64,000 nucleotides of DNA from Bacillus halotolerans (GCF_001517105.1 NZ_LPVF01000011.1:62001-126000); one strand, 5' to 3'; shown: positions 31,047-38,841, counted from the stretch's first letter. Notes: a model not told the origin generated them from the sequence alone. Translations and numbers: made by a program.

Positions 31047-31256
31047 GTGAATAAAGTGAGTTATACGAAGCCGACAGAGCAAGAGCAGAATGCGAAACCG
31101 AATCATCTGATACAACTGGTACACAGAGCCCTTAGCAGGCATCGGAAAGCACAAAATCAGATTATCTTGCCAAACTGTCAGCAGATAGAAAAACACTATG
31201 ATTATCAAATGATTGAGGATTACGCTATAACTATCAAATTTGGGACGGATCGATGA
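31047..31256 (+). CDS. Doubtful small gene, possibly a decayed remnant
   Basis: This 69-residue frame starts with a GTG after AGGAAGAG and encodes a basic, His/Gln-rich sequence without membrane segments. Its stop overlaps, as ATGA, the start of another short frame (31253-31339, beginning MNEIFGGLQKQL), as in coupled genes. I recognise neither. They may be real small genes or remains of a lost gene. Confidence 0.25.
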   Translation: MNKVSYTKPTEQEQNAKPNHLIQLVHRALSRHRKAQNQIILPNCQQIEKHYDYQMIEDYAITIKFGTDR

Positions 31257-31483
31257 ATGAGATATTCGGCGGTTTGCAAAAGCAGCTTTCTGCTTCAGTC
31301 ATGGTGGTCCTAAAAAGTGGACAGCGCCAATAGATGAAGGATAGAAATGCTACAGTTTAGAAAAGATATGATGAGGGCGGCGGTTCTGGTTCTTTATCCC
31401 GAGTCGTCCAAACGGAATAGCTTGCAAAACAGACGAAAGAGCTCTGTTATGATCAGTGAAAACGTATATGAAAAAAGAATGAC

Positions 31484-31511
31484 ACGGGACCCTTGCATGG
31501 GGTCTTTTTTT
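31484..31511 (+). terminator. Terminator-like hairpin upstream of rapH
   Basis: GGGACCC and GGGGTCT can pair across TTGCAT and are followed by seven T residues. It would stop transcription arriving from the left before rapH. Confidence 0.65.
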
Positions 31512-31622
31512 GCGGAGAAAAACAAATTGACAGGATGAAAAAACAATTTCTTCCTGTTGTCTTGTTTTCAAAATTTGGGATTGATAGAATATGACATATC
31601 TTACAGAGAGGGAGGGAAGCGA

Positions 31623-32765
31623 GTGAAGCAAGCGATACCATCTTCGCGTGTTGGTGTTAAGATTAATGAATGGTACAAGATGATTCGCCAGTTCAGTGTT
31701 CCGGATGCTGAGGTGCTGAAAGCGGAAGTGGAGCAGGACATTCAGCAGATGGAAGAGGATCAGGATTTGCTGATCTATTATTCTCTGATGTGTTTTCGGC
31801 ACCAGCTGATGCTGGATTATTTGGAGCCGGGACAAACATACGGGAATCGCCCTACAGTGACAGAGCTTTTGGAAACGATTGAAGCGCCTCAGAAAAAACT
31901 CACAGGTCTTTTGAAATACTACTCTTTGTTTTTCCGCGGCATGTATGAATTTGATCAGAAAGAATATGTTGAAGCGATTGGATATTACCGTGAGGCGGAG
32001 AAGGAGCTTCCGTTTGTATCAGATGAAATCGAGAAAGCGGAATTTCATTTTAAAGTGGCAGAAGCATACTACAATATGAAACAAACTCATGTGTCGATGC
32101 ATCATATCCTTCAAGCCTTAAACATTTATCAAGATCATCCGTTATATTGCATGAGAAGAATACAAAGCTTGTTTATCGTAGCTGGAAATTATGATGACTT
32201 CAGATGTTATGATAAAGCGCTCCCGCATTTAAGAAAGGCGCTGGAGCTGGCAATGGACATTCAAAACGACAGGTTCATTGGCATCTCTTTATTGAACATC
32301 GCCAACAGTTATGACAGGTCAAGAAGATATGATTTGGCAATTGAGCACTTCCAAAAAGCGGCGAAAGTAAGCAGAAAAACGGTCCCTGACTTACTTCCGA
32401 AAGTACTGTTTGGGTTAAGCTGGACATTATGTAAAGCTGGACAAAAACAACAGGCGTTTCAGTTTATAGATGAAGGCTTAGAACATATCAAAAAATATCC
32501 AAATATGCTTCACCATAAATACTATAAAGAATTGTATACGTTCTTACAGGCGGTGTACAAAGATGTTATGGATGAAGACAGGATTCATGATGTATTGAGC
32601 GGCTTTAAAGAAAAGAATCTGCACGCCTATGTGGAAGCATGTGCCCAAAGTGCGGCATCTGTATTTGAAAGCCGCTGTCATTTTGAAGATGCTGCTGTGC
32701 TTTACCGAAAAGTGCTGCAAGCACAAGAAGATATTCAAAAAGGGGAGTGTCTATATGAATATTAA
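31623..32765 (+). CDS. rapH: RapH, response-regulator aspartate phosphatase / ComA inhibitor
   Basis: The 380-residue Rap protein has an N-terminal three-helix bundle (residues 1-70; VGVKINEWYKMIRQF) and then about six TPR repeats that bind a Phr peptide (for example KALPHLRKALELAMDI, LAIEHFQKAAKVS). In B. subtilis RapH dephosphorylates Spo0F and blocks ComA from DNA, linking competence and sporulation. I took the GTG at 31623 after GGAGGG; the longer frame to 31557 adds non-family residues. The first 170 or so residues look close to 168 RapH as I remember it, the later TPR part less so. Overlaps phrH by 11 bases. Confidence 0.93.
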   Translation: MKQAIPSSRVGVKINEWYKMIRQFSVPDAEVLKAEVEQDIQQMEEDQDLLIYYSLMCFRHQLMLDYLEPGQTYGNRPTVTELLETIEAPQKKLTGLLKYYSLFFRGMYEFDQKEYVEAIGYYREAEKELPFVSDEIEKAEFHFKVAEAYYNMKQTHVSMHHILQALNIYQDHPLYCMRRIQSLFIVAGNYDDFRCYDKALPHLRKALELAMDIQNDRFIGISLLNIANSYDRSRRYDLAIEHFQKAAKVSRKTVPDLLPKVLFGLSWTLCKAGQKQQAFQFIDEGLEHIKKYPNMLHHKYYKELYTFLQAVYKDVMDEDRIHDVLSGFKEKNLHAYVEACAQSAASVFESRCHFEDAAVLYRKVLQAQEDIQKGECLYEY

Positions 32766-32937
32766 GAAAAAAGTGATGGTATGTCTTGGTGTTACTCTTA
32801 TATTTGGCGGAAGCCTGTCTTTTCCGTTCTTGACAAACTCCGGCGGTGTTAAGGAATCAACGGATCGAAACACGACGTATATCGATCATTCTCCTCACAA
32901 TGACATGACTGATCAGGATAAGAAAGCCCTTAGCTAG
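32755..32937 (+). CDS. phrH: PhrH, precursor of the RapH-inhibiting signal peptide
   Basis: The 60-residue pre-peptide has a signal sequence (MNIKKKV, core to about residue 20) and contains TDRNTT at residues 36-41 (bases 32860-32877). TDRNTT is the known mature PhrH peptide of B. subtilis. It would be exported, trimmed, re-imported by the Opp permease and then inhibit RapH. The gene starts inside the end of rapH with its own site (GGGGAG), the usual rap-phr coupling. Unlike most Phr precursors, the signal is internal and followed by 19 residues. Confidence 0.92.
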   Translation: MNIKKKVMVCLGVTLIFGGSLSFPFLTNSGGVKESTDRNTTYIDHSPHNDMTDQDKKALS

Positions 32938-32948
32938 GGCTTTTTTTC
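32922..32948 (+). terminator. Terminator overlapping the end of phrH
   Basis: AAAGCCCT and AGGGCTTT pair around TAGCT and are followed by T residues; the phrH stop codon lies in the loop. Confidence 0.85.
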
Positions 32949-33106
32949 TTGCTTTATTGGAAGTTCGTGTCGTCTCGTACTTTTAAACTACCGCATTCCT
33001 TCTATTTCTAACGCAAGACACTCGAAACAACCAAAGCATTTGAGGTATAATGGTTAAAGTGAATAACAGTATTTAGATTGATATATATGAAAGAGAGTGG
33101 AACATC

Positions 33107-33826
33107 ATGGGCCGTAAGTGGAACAATATTAAAGAGAAGAAGGCGTCTAAGGACGCAAATACGAGTCGGGTTTACGCAAAGTTTGGCCGTGAGATTTATG
33201 TGGCGGCTAAGCAGGGCGAGCCTGATCCGGAATCCAACCAGGCGCTGAAGGTTGTGCTTGAGCGCGCGAAGACTTACAGCGTGCCGAAAAATATCATTGA
33301 ACGTGCGATCGAGAAGGCGAAGGGCGGAGCGGAAGAAAATTATGATGAGCTTCGTTATGAGGGCTTCGGGCCGAACGGATCAATGATTATCGTTGATGCG
33401 CTGACGAATAATGTGAACCGTACGGCGCCGGAAGTGCGTGCGGCGTTCGGAAAAAATGGCGGAAACATGGGTGTGAGCGGATCTGTCGCTTACATGTTTG
33501 ACGCGACGGCTGTTATTGGTGTGGAAGGCAAAACGGCTGATGAAGCGCTTGAAATTCTCATGGAAGCGGATGTAGATGTCCGCGATATTTTAGAAGAGGA
33601 TGACAGCGTGATCGTCTATGCGGAGCCGGATCAATTCCATGCGGTGCAGGAGGCGTTTAAAAATGCGGGCGTTGAGGAATTTACGGTAGCGGAGCTGACC
33701 ATGCTTGCGCAAAGTGAAGTGACACTTCCTGAGGACGCGAAAGAACAGTTCGAAAAGCTGATTGACGCGTTAGAGGACTTGGAAGACGTTCAGCAGGTGT
33801 ATCATAACGTAGATCTTGGTGAATAA
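33107..33826 (+). CDS. yeeI: YeeI, YebC/PmpR-family protein
   Basis: This 239-residue member of the YebC family has the conserved start [20 protein letters not shown], a three-domain layout, and the SVAYMFD and [11 protein letters not shown] regions. The family was first described as DNA-binding regulators; the YebC2 branch, to which I believe YeeI belongs, has recently been proposed to help ribosomes through proline stretches. TATAAT at 33046-33051 marks a likely promoter; the ATG follows GAGAGTGG. It is monocistronic with its own terminator. Confidence 0.95.
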   Translation: MGRKWNNIKEKKASKDANTSRVYAKFGREIYVAAKQGEPDPESNQALKVVLERAKTYSVPKNIIERAIEKAKGGAEENYDELRYEGFGPNGSMIIVDALTNNVNRTAPEVRAAFGKNGGNMGVSGSVAYMFDATAVIGVEGKTADEALEILMEADVDVRDILEEDDSVIVYAEPDQFHAVQEAFKNAGVEEFTVAELTMLAQSEVTLPEDAKEQFEKLIDALEDLEDVQQVYHNVDLGE

Positions 33827-33860
33827 AAAAGGAGCAGACTGTCATGGTCTGCTTTTTTTA
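33825..33860 (+). terminator. Terminator after yeeI
   Basis: AGCAGAC and GTCTGCT pair and are followed by seven T residues directly after the stop. Confidence 0.88.
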
Positions 33861-33962
33861 TTGTCCGGGAAATTGTTTTAGCAGTTTATAGGCAGGTGAC
33901 TATACGATCTGTAAGACCTTCTCATACGCTGGACTGTAACCTATGTGAAGGAGAGATTGGAT

Positions 33963-34400
33963 ATGACTGATACAAGACACTTCTGCTGCGGACCCGGTTT
34001 TGGCGCTTACCCAGGCTATGGTACAGGCGGTCCGGGATTCGGCATGTACGGAGGCGCGGGCTATCCGGGCCATGGCATGTATACAGGGATGGGCCAACCA
34101 GGTTATGGAGGCGCAGGCTACCCGGGTTATGGCATGTCTGGAGGATTCGGCGGCTACCCAAGCGTAGGCTATCCGAGCTCAATGAGTTATCCGAGCTACG
34201 GAGTGCACTATGATAATGATGGACATCACGGACATCATCAGGATGGAAATTACGGACATCATCATGATGGAAATTATGGGCATCATCAGGATGGAAATTA
34301 TGGGCATCATGAGGACGGAAATTATGGGCATCATCATGATGGTAACTACGGGCACCATCACCACCAAATGGGGCACTGGGGAAAAGACGGTCATAAATAA
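33963..34400 (+). CDS. yeeK: YeeK, His/Gly/Tyr-rich spore coat protein
   Basis: The 145-residue protein is built of two low-complexity halves: a Gly/Tyr/Pro-rich part (residues 9-85, many GYPG and GGAGYPG units) and a His-rich repeat part (residues 88-135). In B. subtilis YeeK is made in the mother cell during sporulation and joins the spore coat. The start is the ATG at 33963 after AAGGAGAG; an in-frame ATG at 33945 lies upstream of that site. The length equals the known protein. It has its own terminator. Confidence 0.93.
   Translation: MTDTRHFCCGPGFGAYPGYGTGGPGFGMYGGAGYPGHGMYTGMGQPGYGGAGYPGYGMSGGFGGYPSVGYPSSMSYPSYGVHYDNDGHHGHHQDGNYGHHHDGNYGHHQDGNYGHHEDGNYGHHHDGNYGHHHHQMGHWGKDGHK
34219..34362 (+). 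repeat. 24-base tandem repeats inside yeeK
   Basis: Five copies of an eight-codon unit encode GHH[Q/H/E]DGNY in tandem. Copies differ mainly at the variable fourth codon and at silent third positions. Copy number in such repeats often differs among strains. Confidence 0.9.
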
Positions 34401-34414
34401 AAAGCGTGGAGAAC

Positions 34415-34450
34415 GGACACTCTTGCTGATCAAGGGTGTTTTTTTCTTTT
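34415..34450 (+). terminator. Terminator after yeeK
   Basis: ACACTCTTG pairs with CAAGGGTGT (one G-U pair) and is followed by a long T-rich tract. Confidence 0.85.
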
Positions 34451-34458
34451 TCTTTTTC

Positions 34459-34487
34459 TTGACTGTTCAGTCTGGAAAAGGTAATAT
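34459..34487 (+). promoter_or_regulatory. yezE promoter with overlapping TetR-type operator
   Basis: TTGACT (34459-34464) and TAATAT (34482-34487) are 17 bases apart. The near-palindrome GACTGTTCAGTC (34461-34472) overlaps the -35 box, so a bound repressor would exclude RNA polymerase. YezE is the obvious candidate, giving autoregulation of the yezE-yesE-yesF group. Confidence 0.75.
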
Positions 34488-34511
34488 CTTCTTGCAGGAG
34501 GTGATATTCGT

Positions 34512-35093
34512 TTGGGTAGGAATAAAGAATTCGATACCGCGCTTGTTTTGCGCAGAGCGATAGAGGTTTTTGGAGAGTATGGCTACGAAGGCACGTCACT
34601 GCAAGAGCTGCTTTCTCATTTAGGCATTGCGCGCCAGAGTTTGTACGATACGTATGGAACGAAGCGGGATTTGTTTCTGTCAGCTGTGAAAACGTATCTT
34701 GAGGGAAAAAACGCGGCTGTTGTGGAAAGGCTTGAGGCACCGGGCTCTGTCAAGGAAGCCATTCGTGATATTTTTCAGGAGGGTGTGAATGTCCTGAAAG
34801 ATCCTGAACGTTCAAAGGCGTGTTTTATCATCAACAGCGCTATTGAACAAATCCCGCATGATTCGGAACTTGCCCGGTACTTTGAAGGACAGACGAAACA
34901 GCTTGAGACGGCCTTTTATCAGGCGCTGAGAAGAGCACAGGCTGAAGGAGAATTGAAGGAACATCTTGATATATCGGCCCTTGCCCGTTATTTAAACCAG
35001 AGCCGGCTGTCTCTGACGTTTATCGCTAAGGTTTCTGCTGATTTTGACCAGCTTCAGGATTATGTTGAAGTGAGTTTATCTGTACTTGATTGA
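34512..35093 (+). CDS. yezE: YezE, TetR-family transcriptional regulator
   Basis: The 193-residue repressor has a TetR DNA-binding domain in residues 6-52 (RRAIEVFGEYGYEGTSLQELLSHLGI, then RQSLYDTYGTKRDLF) and a TetR C-terminal domain of the group that senses small electrophiles and similar compounds. The start is the TTG at 34512 after an excellent GCAGGAGGTGA. It lies just upstream of two likely target genes, yesE and yesF, and behind an operator that overlaps its own promoter. The ligand is unknown. Confidence 0.92.
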   Translation: MGRNKEFDTALVLRRAIEVFGEYGYEGTSLQELLSHLGIARQSLYDTYGTKRDLFLSAVKTYLEGKNAAVVERLEAPGSVKEAIRDIFQEGVNVLKDPERSKACFIINSAIEQIPHDSELARYFEGQTKQLETAFYQALRRAQAEGELKEHLDISALARYLNQSRLSLTFIAKVSADFDQLQDYVEVSLSVLD

Positions 35094-35172
35094 CTTTTTT
35101 TGATAAAGGGTGCTTTGCCCTTTGATGCAGTTTTCGGATTGAATGGTCTAAAATAAAACGAGGTGATGATCC

Positions 35173-35607
35173 ATGATGATGACGGAATACGAAAAAGCAT
35201 GTGACACACTGAATCAATTTATGCAATATATGCTTGAAAAGGATATGGAGCGCTGGGCAGAGCTGTGGGATGAACATGCTGTGTTGGAGTTTCCCTATGC
35301 GCCAGAGGGATTTCCGGAAAGAATTGAAGGGAAGGCGGCCATTTACGATTATATTAAGGATTTTCCTGATATTTTTGCTTTTACTGCTCCGACAGTGTAT
35401 CGCTCGGCTGATACAAACACGATCATTGCGGAGTTTCAATGTGAAGGCTATGCGATCGCGACTGGGCTGCCTTACCGGCAAACCTATATCAGTGTGATTG
35501 AAACGAAGGACGGCAGCATTTTGCATTATAAGGATTATTGGAATCCGCTTGTCGTCAATGAGACGTTTGGAGAAACATTTGTACAAACAGAGGAGGATGA
35601 AAAATGA
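35173..35607 (+). CDS. yesE: YesE, SnoaL/NTF2-like protein
   Basis: This 144-residue protein has the NTF2/SnoaL fold pattern: helical start, MERWAELWDEHAVLEFPYAPEGFPERIEGKAAI, then a C-terminal beta sheet (TIIAEFQCEGYAIATG). Such proteins are isomerases, cyclases or ligand binders; the substrate here is unknown. Three consecutive ATG codons begin at 35173 after GAGGTGATG, and I use the first. It overlaps yesF by four bases (ATGA), so the two are translated together and probably work on the same compound under YezE. Confidence 0.88.
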   Translation: MMMTEYEKACDTLNQFMQYMLEKDMERWAELWDEHAVLEFPYAPEGFPERIEGKAAIYDYIKDFPDIFAFTAPTVYRSADTNTIIAEFQCEGYAIATGLPYRQTYISVIETKDGSILHYKDYWNPLVVNETFGETFVQTEEDEK

Positions 35608-36452
35608 TGAATCACGATCAGATTCTGATTACGGGAGGAACCGGTACAACAGGGAGCCGGATTGCTAAACGGTTAATTGAGCAGGGTTACAGCGTTCGCA
35701 TCGCGAGCAGGAAAAAGGGCGAGATTAGCAATGCGGAGTATGTATATTTTGATTGGAAGGATGAGTCCAGCTTTACGCCTGCATTGGAGCGGGTGAAACG
35801 GATTTACCTCGTTGCGCCGGTTGGTGTGTTTGATCCGTCTCCTTATGTGCTTCCCTTATTAAAGGAAGCAAAGCGGCTCGGTGCTGAACGTGTGGTGATG
35901 CTCAGCGCGTCCGCTGTTCCTAAGGATGGTCCTGTATTTGGGGCATTGCATCGTGCAATACGCGGGTTTCCGGAATGGGCGGTGCTGCGGCCGTCATACT
36001 TCATGCAAAACTTCATCAATGTCCAGCATCGCATGTCCATTCAAACTGAAGGGCAGATCATCACGGCGGCGGGTGAAGGGAAACTTGGGTTTATTGATGC
36101 TGATGATATTGCAGAAACAGGAGTGCGTGCTTTGATTGACAGTGTGCCTCATAATACTCATCATATTCTGACGGGACCTGAGGCGCTGAGCTACGCTGAA
36201 GCGGCGGAGATTATAGGAGCCGCGGCGGGACGACCGGTGACGCATGTCAGCATGTCTTCTTCCGAACTGCAAAACAGGATGGAAACAGCAGGTTTGCCTG
36301 CGGATTACGCCCGCTTTATGGCGGAATTAGATGAAGCGATCCGCCATGGTGCCGAACATCGGGTGACGGATACAGTGAAGCGTGTCACGGGAAAAGAGCC
36401 CCGCTCGCTGGATGAGTTTGCGGCTGATCACGCTTCGTACTGGACGCGCTGA
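35604..36452 (+). CDS. yesF: YesF, NmrA-like NAD(P)-binding oxidoreductase
   Basis: The 282-residue atypical short-chain dehydrogenase has the Rossmann nucleotide-binding motif ITGGTGTTGSRIAKRL at residues 8-23. It lacks the classical YxxxK catalytic pair at the usual place, as in NmrA/quinone oxidoreductase-like proteins. With YesE and the TetR regulator YezE it makes a small inducible unit that may detoxify or reduce a reactive small molecule; this role is inferred. The start ATG at 35604 overlaps the yesE stop. Confidence 0.9.
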   Translation: MMNHDQILITGGTGTTGSRIAKRLIEQGYSVRIASRKKGEISNAEYVYFDWKDESSFTPALERVKRIYLVAPVGVFDPSPYVLPLLKEAKRLGAERVVMLSASAVPKDGPVFGALHRAIRGFPEWAVLRPSYFMQNFINVQHRMSIQTEGQIITAAGEGKLGFIDADDIAETGVRALIDSVPHNTHHILTGPEALSYAEAAEIIGAAAGRPVTHVSMSSSELQNRMETAGLPADYARFMAELDEAIRHGAEHRVTDTVKRVTGKEPRSLDEFAADHASYWTR

Positions 36453-36462
36453 CCTCTTTTTG

Positions 36463-36474
36463 GACTGAACAGTC
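36463..36474. promoter_or_regulatory. Second copy of the yezE-type operator
   Basis: GACTGAACAGTC is the exact reverse complement of the 12-mer that overlaps the yezE promoter (34461-34472). It lies 11 bases past the yesF stop and 43 bases before the decayed TetR gene. Confidence 0.65.
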
Positions 36475-36475
36475 T

Positions 36476-36512
36476 AGAAAGACTTTCTGCTCTGCCGAAG
36501 GTCTTCTTTTTA
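36476..36512 (+). terminator. Probable terminator after yesF
   Basis: GAAAGAC...TTC and GAAGGTCTTC form a stem with one bulge and are followed by five T residues. It is immediately 3' of the second operator copy. Confidence 0.65.
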
Positions 36513-36516
36513 TCTA

Positions 36517-36995
36517 TTGAGTTTAAAAAGGCTTACCGCGTTTTCGGTGCCGATTTTGAATCTGACGGAGGTTCTCGATGATTTAATCCGGCAGGTTAAG
36601 CCTGATACGCCGGTAGAACCGGTCAGTATGGATGAGGATCATCCGCCTGTTTCATTTGTGAAACTCTTTGAGTACATCCATGAACACGCCGAGTACTTTC
36701 AAGTAATGCTGAGCGACAGAGGGCTTCCTCAATTCAGAAGTCTGATGGCGGAATTCGTTCAGAAACGAATTTACGGAATTGCTTTCATCCATTGAAGAAT
36801 CTGAGAAACAGCTTCAGATTGAAAGAGATACTGGTCAGCTATATCACCTCCGCCCATATCGGGGTGATTTGTTCCTGGCTGGAAAGCGGCATGAAGTACA
36901 GTCCTTTATTTATGGCGAATCAATTAACGCGTTTAACGCTTTTGGGCCCGCTCCGGATTGCAGATATAGAAAAACAAATCAAGCTTCCTTATTAA
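36517..36995 (+). pseudogene. Decayed TetR-family regulator (C-terminal domain only, frameshifted)
   Basis: The first frame (36517-36795) reads LNLTEVLDDLIRQV, then FVKLFEYIHEHAEYFQVMLSDRG and FRSLMAEFVQKRI. A second frame (36792-36995) continues with VSYITSAHIGVICSWLESG and ANQLTRLTLLGPL. Together this follows the C-terminal domain of a TetR/AcrR regulator (the type with an F-x-x-L-F-x-Y-I-x-x-H start and a WLESG-like helix). The DNA-binding N-terminus is absent and the frame is broken around 36780. No good ribosome site precedes it. The nearby operator copy suggests it once controlled this site. Confidence 0.65.
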
Positions 36996-37006
36996 GATTT
37001 TTGTCA

Positions 37007-37032
37007 TCATAACGCCTCTTGCCTCATACCTA
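37007..37032 (+). promoter_or_regulatory. Candidate sigma-E promoter of cotJ operon
   Basis: TCATAA (37007-37012) and CATACCTA (37025-37032) resemble the mother-cell sigma-E boxes, with 12 bases between. The known cotJ operon is sigma-E dependent, which supports the call; the spacing is slightly short. Confidence 0.5.
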
Positions 37033-37067
37033 TTAAGGTCATTGTTTTTGAGAAAGGAGGAGCCAGA

Positions 37068-37316
37068 ATGAAGGATATGCAGCCGTTTACACCTGTTAAA
37101 TCATACACGCCCTTTCACAGCCGTTTTGATCCCTGTCCGCCCATAGGGAAGAAATATTACAGAACGCCGCCTAACCTCTATATGACCTTTCAGCCTGAGC
37201 ATATGGAGCAGTTTTCGCCGATGGAGGCTTTAAGGAAAGGCACCCTTTGGAAGGATCTCTATGATTTTTATGAAAATCCTTATCGAGGGGGAGACACACA
37301 TGACAAAAAAGGTTGA
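37068..37316 (+). CDS. cotJA: CotJA, spore coat protein
   Basis: The 82-residue protein is rich in Pro, Tyr and Phe (for example [26 protein letters not shown]) and has no membrane segment. It is needed for assembly of CotJC into the inner spore coat. The start ATG at 37068 follows AGAAAGGAGGA. It overlaps cotJB by 17 bases, which implies translational coupling. First gene of the cotJABC operon expressed in the mother cell. Confidence 0.96.
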   Translation: MKDMQPFTPVKSYTPFHSRFDPCPPIGKKYYRTPPNLYMTFQPEHMEQFSPMEALRKGTLWKDLYDFYENPYRGGDTHDKKG

Positions 37317-37563
37317 TGCGGAATATTACCGCCAGCTTGAGCAGATTCAAGCAGCGGATTTTGTGCTTGTTGAGCTGAGTCTGTATTTAGATACACATCC
37401 TGATGATGAAGACGCACTGAAGCAATTTAATCAATATTCCGGTTATTCGAGGCACTTAAAAAGACAGTTCGAATCATCTTACGGACCGCTTCTGCAGTTC
37501 GGAAACAGCCCCGCGGGCGAGGATTGGGATTGGGGAAAAGGGCCTTGGCCGTGGCAAGTATAA
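37300..37563 (+). CDS. cotJB: CotJB, spore coat protein
   Basis: The 87-residue helical protein has the family core [27 protein letters not shown] and a Trp-rich end ([15 protein letters not shown]). I use the ATG at 37300 after GAGGGGGAG; the longer frame to 37261 runs backward through cotJA. Its partner genes flank it directly; cotJC starts 15 bases after the stop. Confidence 0.96.
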   Translation: MTKKVDAEYYRQLEQIQAADFVLVELSLYLDTHPDDEDALKQFNQYSGYSRHLKRQFESSYGPLLQFGNSPAGEDWDWGKGPWPWQV

Positions 37564-37577
37564 GGAGGAATGCCTGA

Positions 37578-38147
37578 ATGTGGGTGTATGAAAAGAAGCT
37601 GCAATATCCTGTCAAGGTCAGCACGTGCAATCCGACGCTGGCGAAGTATTTGATTGAGCAATATGGCGGAGCGGACGGCGAGCTGGCCGCGGCTCTCCGG
37701 TATTTGAACCAGCGTTATACCATTCCTGATAAGGTCATCGGCCTTTTAACAGATATCGGCACGGAGGAGTTTGCCCATCTGGAAATGATTGCGACGATGG
37801 TGTATAAGCTGACGAAAGATGCGACGCCGGAGCAGCTGCGTGAAGCCGGGCTTGGCGATCATTACGCGAATCATGACGGCGCGCTATTTTATCACAATGC
37901 GGCGGGAGTGCCTTTTACGGCAAGCTATATTCAGGCGAAGGGCGATCCGATTGCGGATTTGTATGAAGATATCGCGGCAGAAGAAAAAGCGCGTGCGACG
38001 TATCAGTGGCTGATTGATATTTCGGATGATCCTGATTTGAACGATTCTCTGCGGTTTTTGCGTGAACGTGAAATTGTGCATTCTATGCGCTTCAGGGAAG
38101 CGGTTGAGATTTTAAAAGAAGAACGGGATAAGAAGAAACTCTTTTAA
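37578..38147 (+). CDS. cotJC: CotJC, manganese catalase-family spore coat protein
   Basis: This 189-residue ferritin-like protein belongs to the Mn-catalase family. Ligand-type residues are visible in the helices: E in GGADGELAAALRYLNQRY, E and H in TEEFAHLEMI, E in DIAAEEKARATYQWL, and a late EIVHSMRF. It is shorter than true Mn catalases, as is normal for CotJC. It may protect the spore from peroxide; activity varies in the family. Start ATG at 37578 after TAAGGAGG. Last gene of cotJABC. Confidence 0.96.
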   Translation: MWVYEKKLQYPVKVSTCNPTLAKYLIEQYGGADGELAAALRYLNQRYTIPDKVIGLLTDIGTEEFAHLEMIATMVYKLTKDATPEQLREAGLGDHYANHDGALFYHNAAGVPFTASYIQAKGDPIADLYEDIAAEEKARATYQWLIDISDDPDLNDSLRFLREREIVHSMRFREAVEILKEERDKKKLF

Positions 38148-38270
38148 CAGGCAGCGGGGGCTCCCTTCATGCGTCCTTTTACATACAGACAAAATATTCT
38201 GTTTTTTTGTCGTTTGCTTGCATTATAATGAAGGTATGCATGTAAGTTTAGTTTTGATCGGGGGGCCTTT

Positions 38271-38816
38271 ATGACATCTTTTAGGATTACGAAAGAAACT
38301 GTCGCAAATGATTTTCACGCCGGCCTGGCAGATCGTGAGGATGCAGAGCAAATAACGGGACTGCTCGTCCGTACGGCTGAATGGCTGCGGGACCGGGGCT
38401 CTGACCAATGGAGCGGCCTGCTGGAGGGGCATGACTCACATGATATTGTTGGCTCAATTGAAAGCGGACATGTGTTTGTGTTCCAGAAAGATCAAGAGCT
38501 GGCCGGTGTAGTGATGCTTCTGCCTGAGCCGAGCGAGTGGGACAGAACGCTTTGGGGAGACGAAGGGCACGAAGAGTCCATTTATTTGCATCGACTGGCG
38601 GTCAGCCGCCGGTTTGCGGGGAATGGGCTTGGGGCCGAGATTCTCACATGGACGGAGACAGGTGTTGAGTATCCGGGGAAACAGCGGATCCGTCTTGATT
38701 GTGTTGCTGATAACGACGCCTTGCATTCCTTCTACCGGAGAATGGGATATGAATTTAAGGGATCAGATGCCTCGGGGTTTCATTTGTTTGAGAAAGAACT
38801 GAACAAGTCAGAATAA
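38271..38816 (+). CDS. yesJ: YesJ, GNAT-family N-acetyltransferase
   Basis: The 181-residue protein has the GNAT fold: LADREDAEQITGLL at the start, the acetyl-CoA loop motif in LHRLAVSRRFAGNGLGAEIL (about residues 103-122; R-x-x-G-x-G/A type) and the C-terminal NDALHSFYRRMGYE element. The acceptor is not known. The ATG at 38271 has a poor ribosome site (GGGGGG further upstream). A likely promoter TATAAT occurs near 38224. It stands before yesK and outside the rhamnogalacturonan operon proper. Confidence 0.9.
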   Translation: MTSFRITKETVANDFHAGLADREDAEQITGLLVRTAEWLRDRGSDQWSGLLEGHDSHDIVGSIESGHVFVFQKDQELAGVVMLLPEPSEWDRTLWGDEGHEESIYLHRLAVSRRFAGNGLGAEILTWTETGVEYPGKQRIRLDCVADNDALHSFYRRMGYEFKGSDASGFHLFEKELNKSE

Positions 38817-38841
38817 GCGTCCTTTTTAGGGGGCTTTTTTG
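38816..38841 (+). terminator. Probable terminator after yesJ
   Basis: AGCGTCCT and AGGGGGCT pair (with G-U pairs) around TTTT and are followed by six T residues at the yesJ stop. Confidence 0.6.

Larger units (their letters stand above)
30767..31622 (+). other. 856-base region upstream of rapH with only doubtful small frames
   Basis: No confident gene. It holds the small frames at 31047-31256 and 31253-31339, a frame at 31347-31538 without homology, and a terminator-like hairpin at 31484-31511. The first 250 bases are AT-rich; from about 30960 the composition returns to backbone level, which suggests a recombination boundary. The rapH promoter must lie in the last part; I could not assign it by eye. 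Confidence 0.5.

Noticed and set aside
31350..31835. 161-residue minus-strand frame overlapping the rapH start
   Set aside because: It is antisense to rapH and a terminator hairpin, with no ribosome site or family resemblance.
34219..34362. Regularly spaced repeats that could be mistaken for a CRISPR array
   Set aside because: The units are contiguous 24-mers without spacers and encode a protein repeat in yeeK.
33922..34740. 272-residue minus-strand frame across yeeK and the yezE start
   Set aside because: It is the antisense of the yeeK repeats, which remain open in several frames; it has a repetitive His/Asp composition and no ribosome site, and yeeK is a known coat protein.
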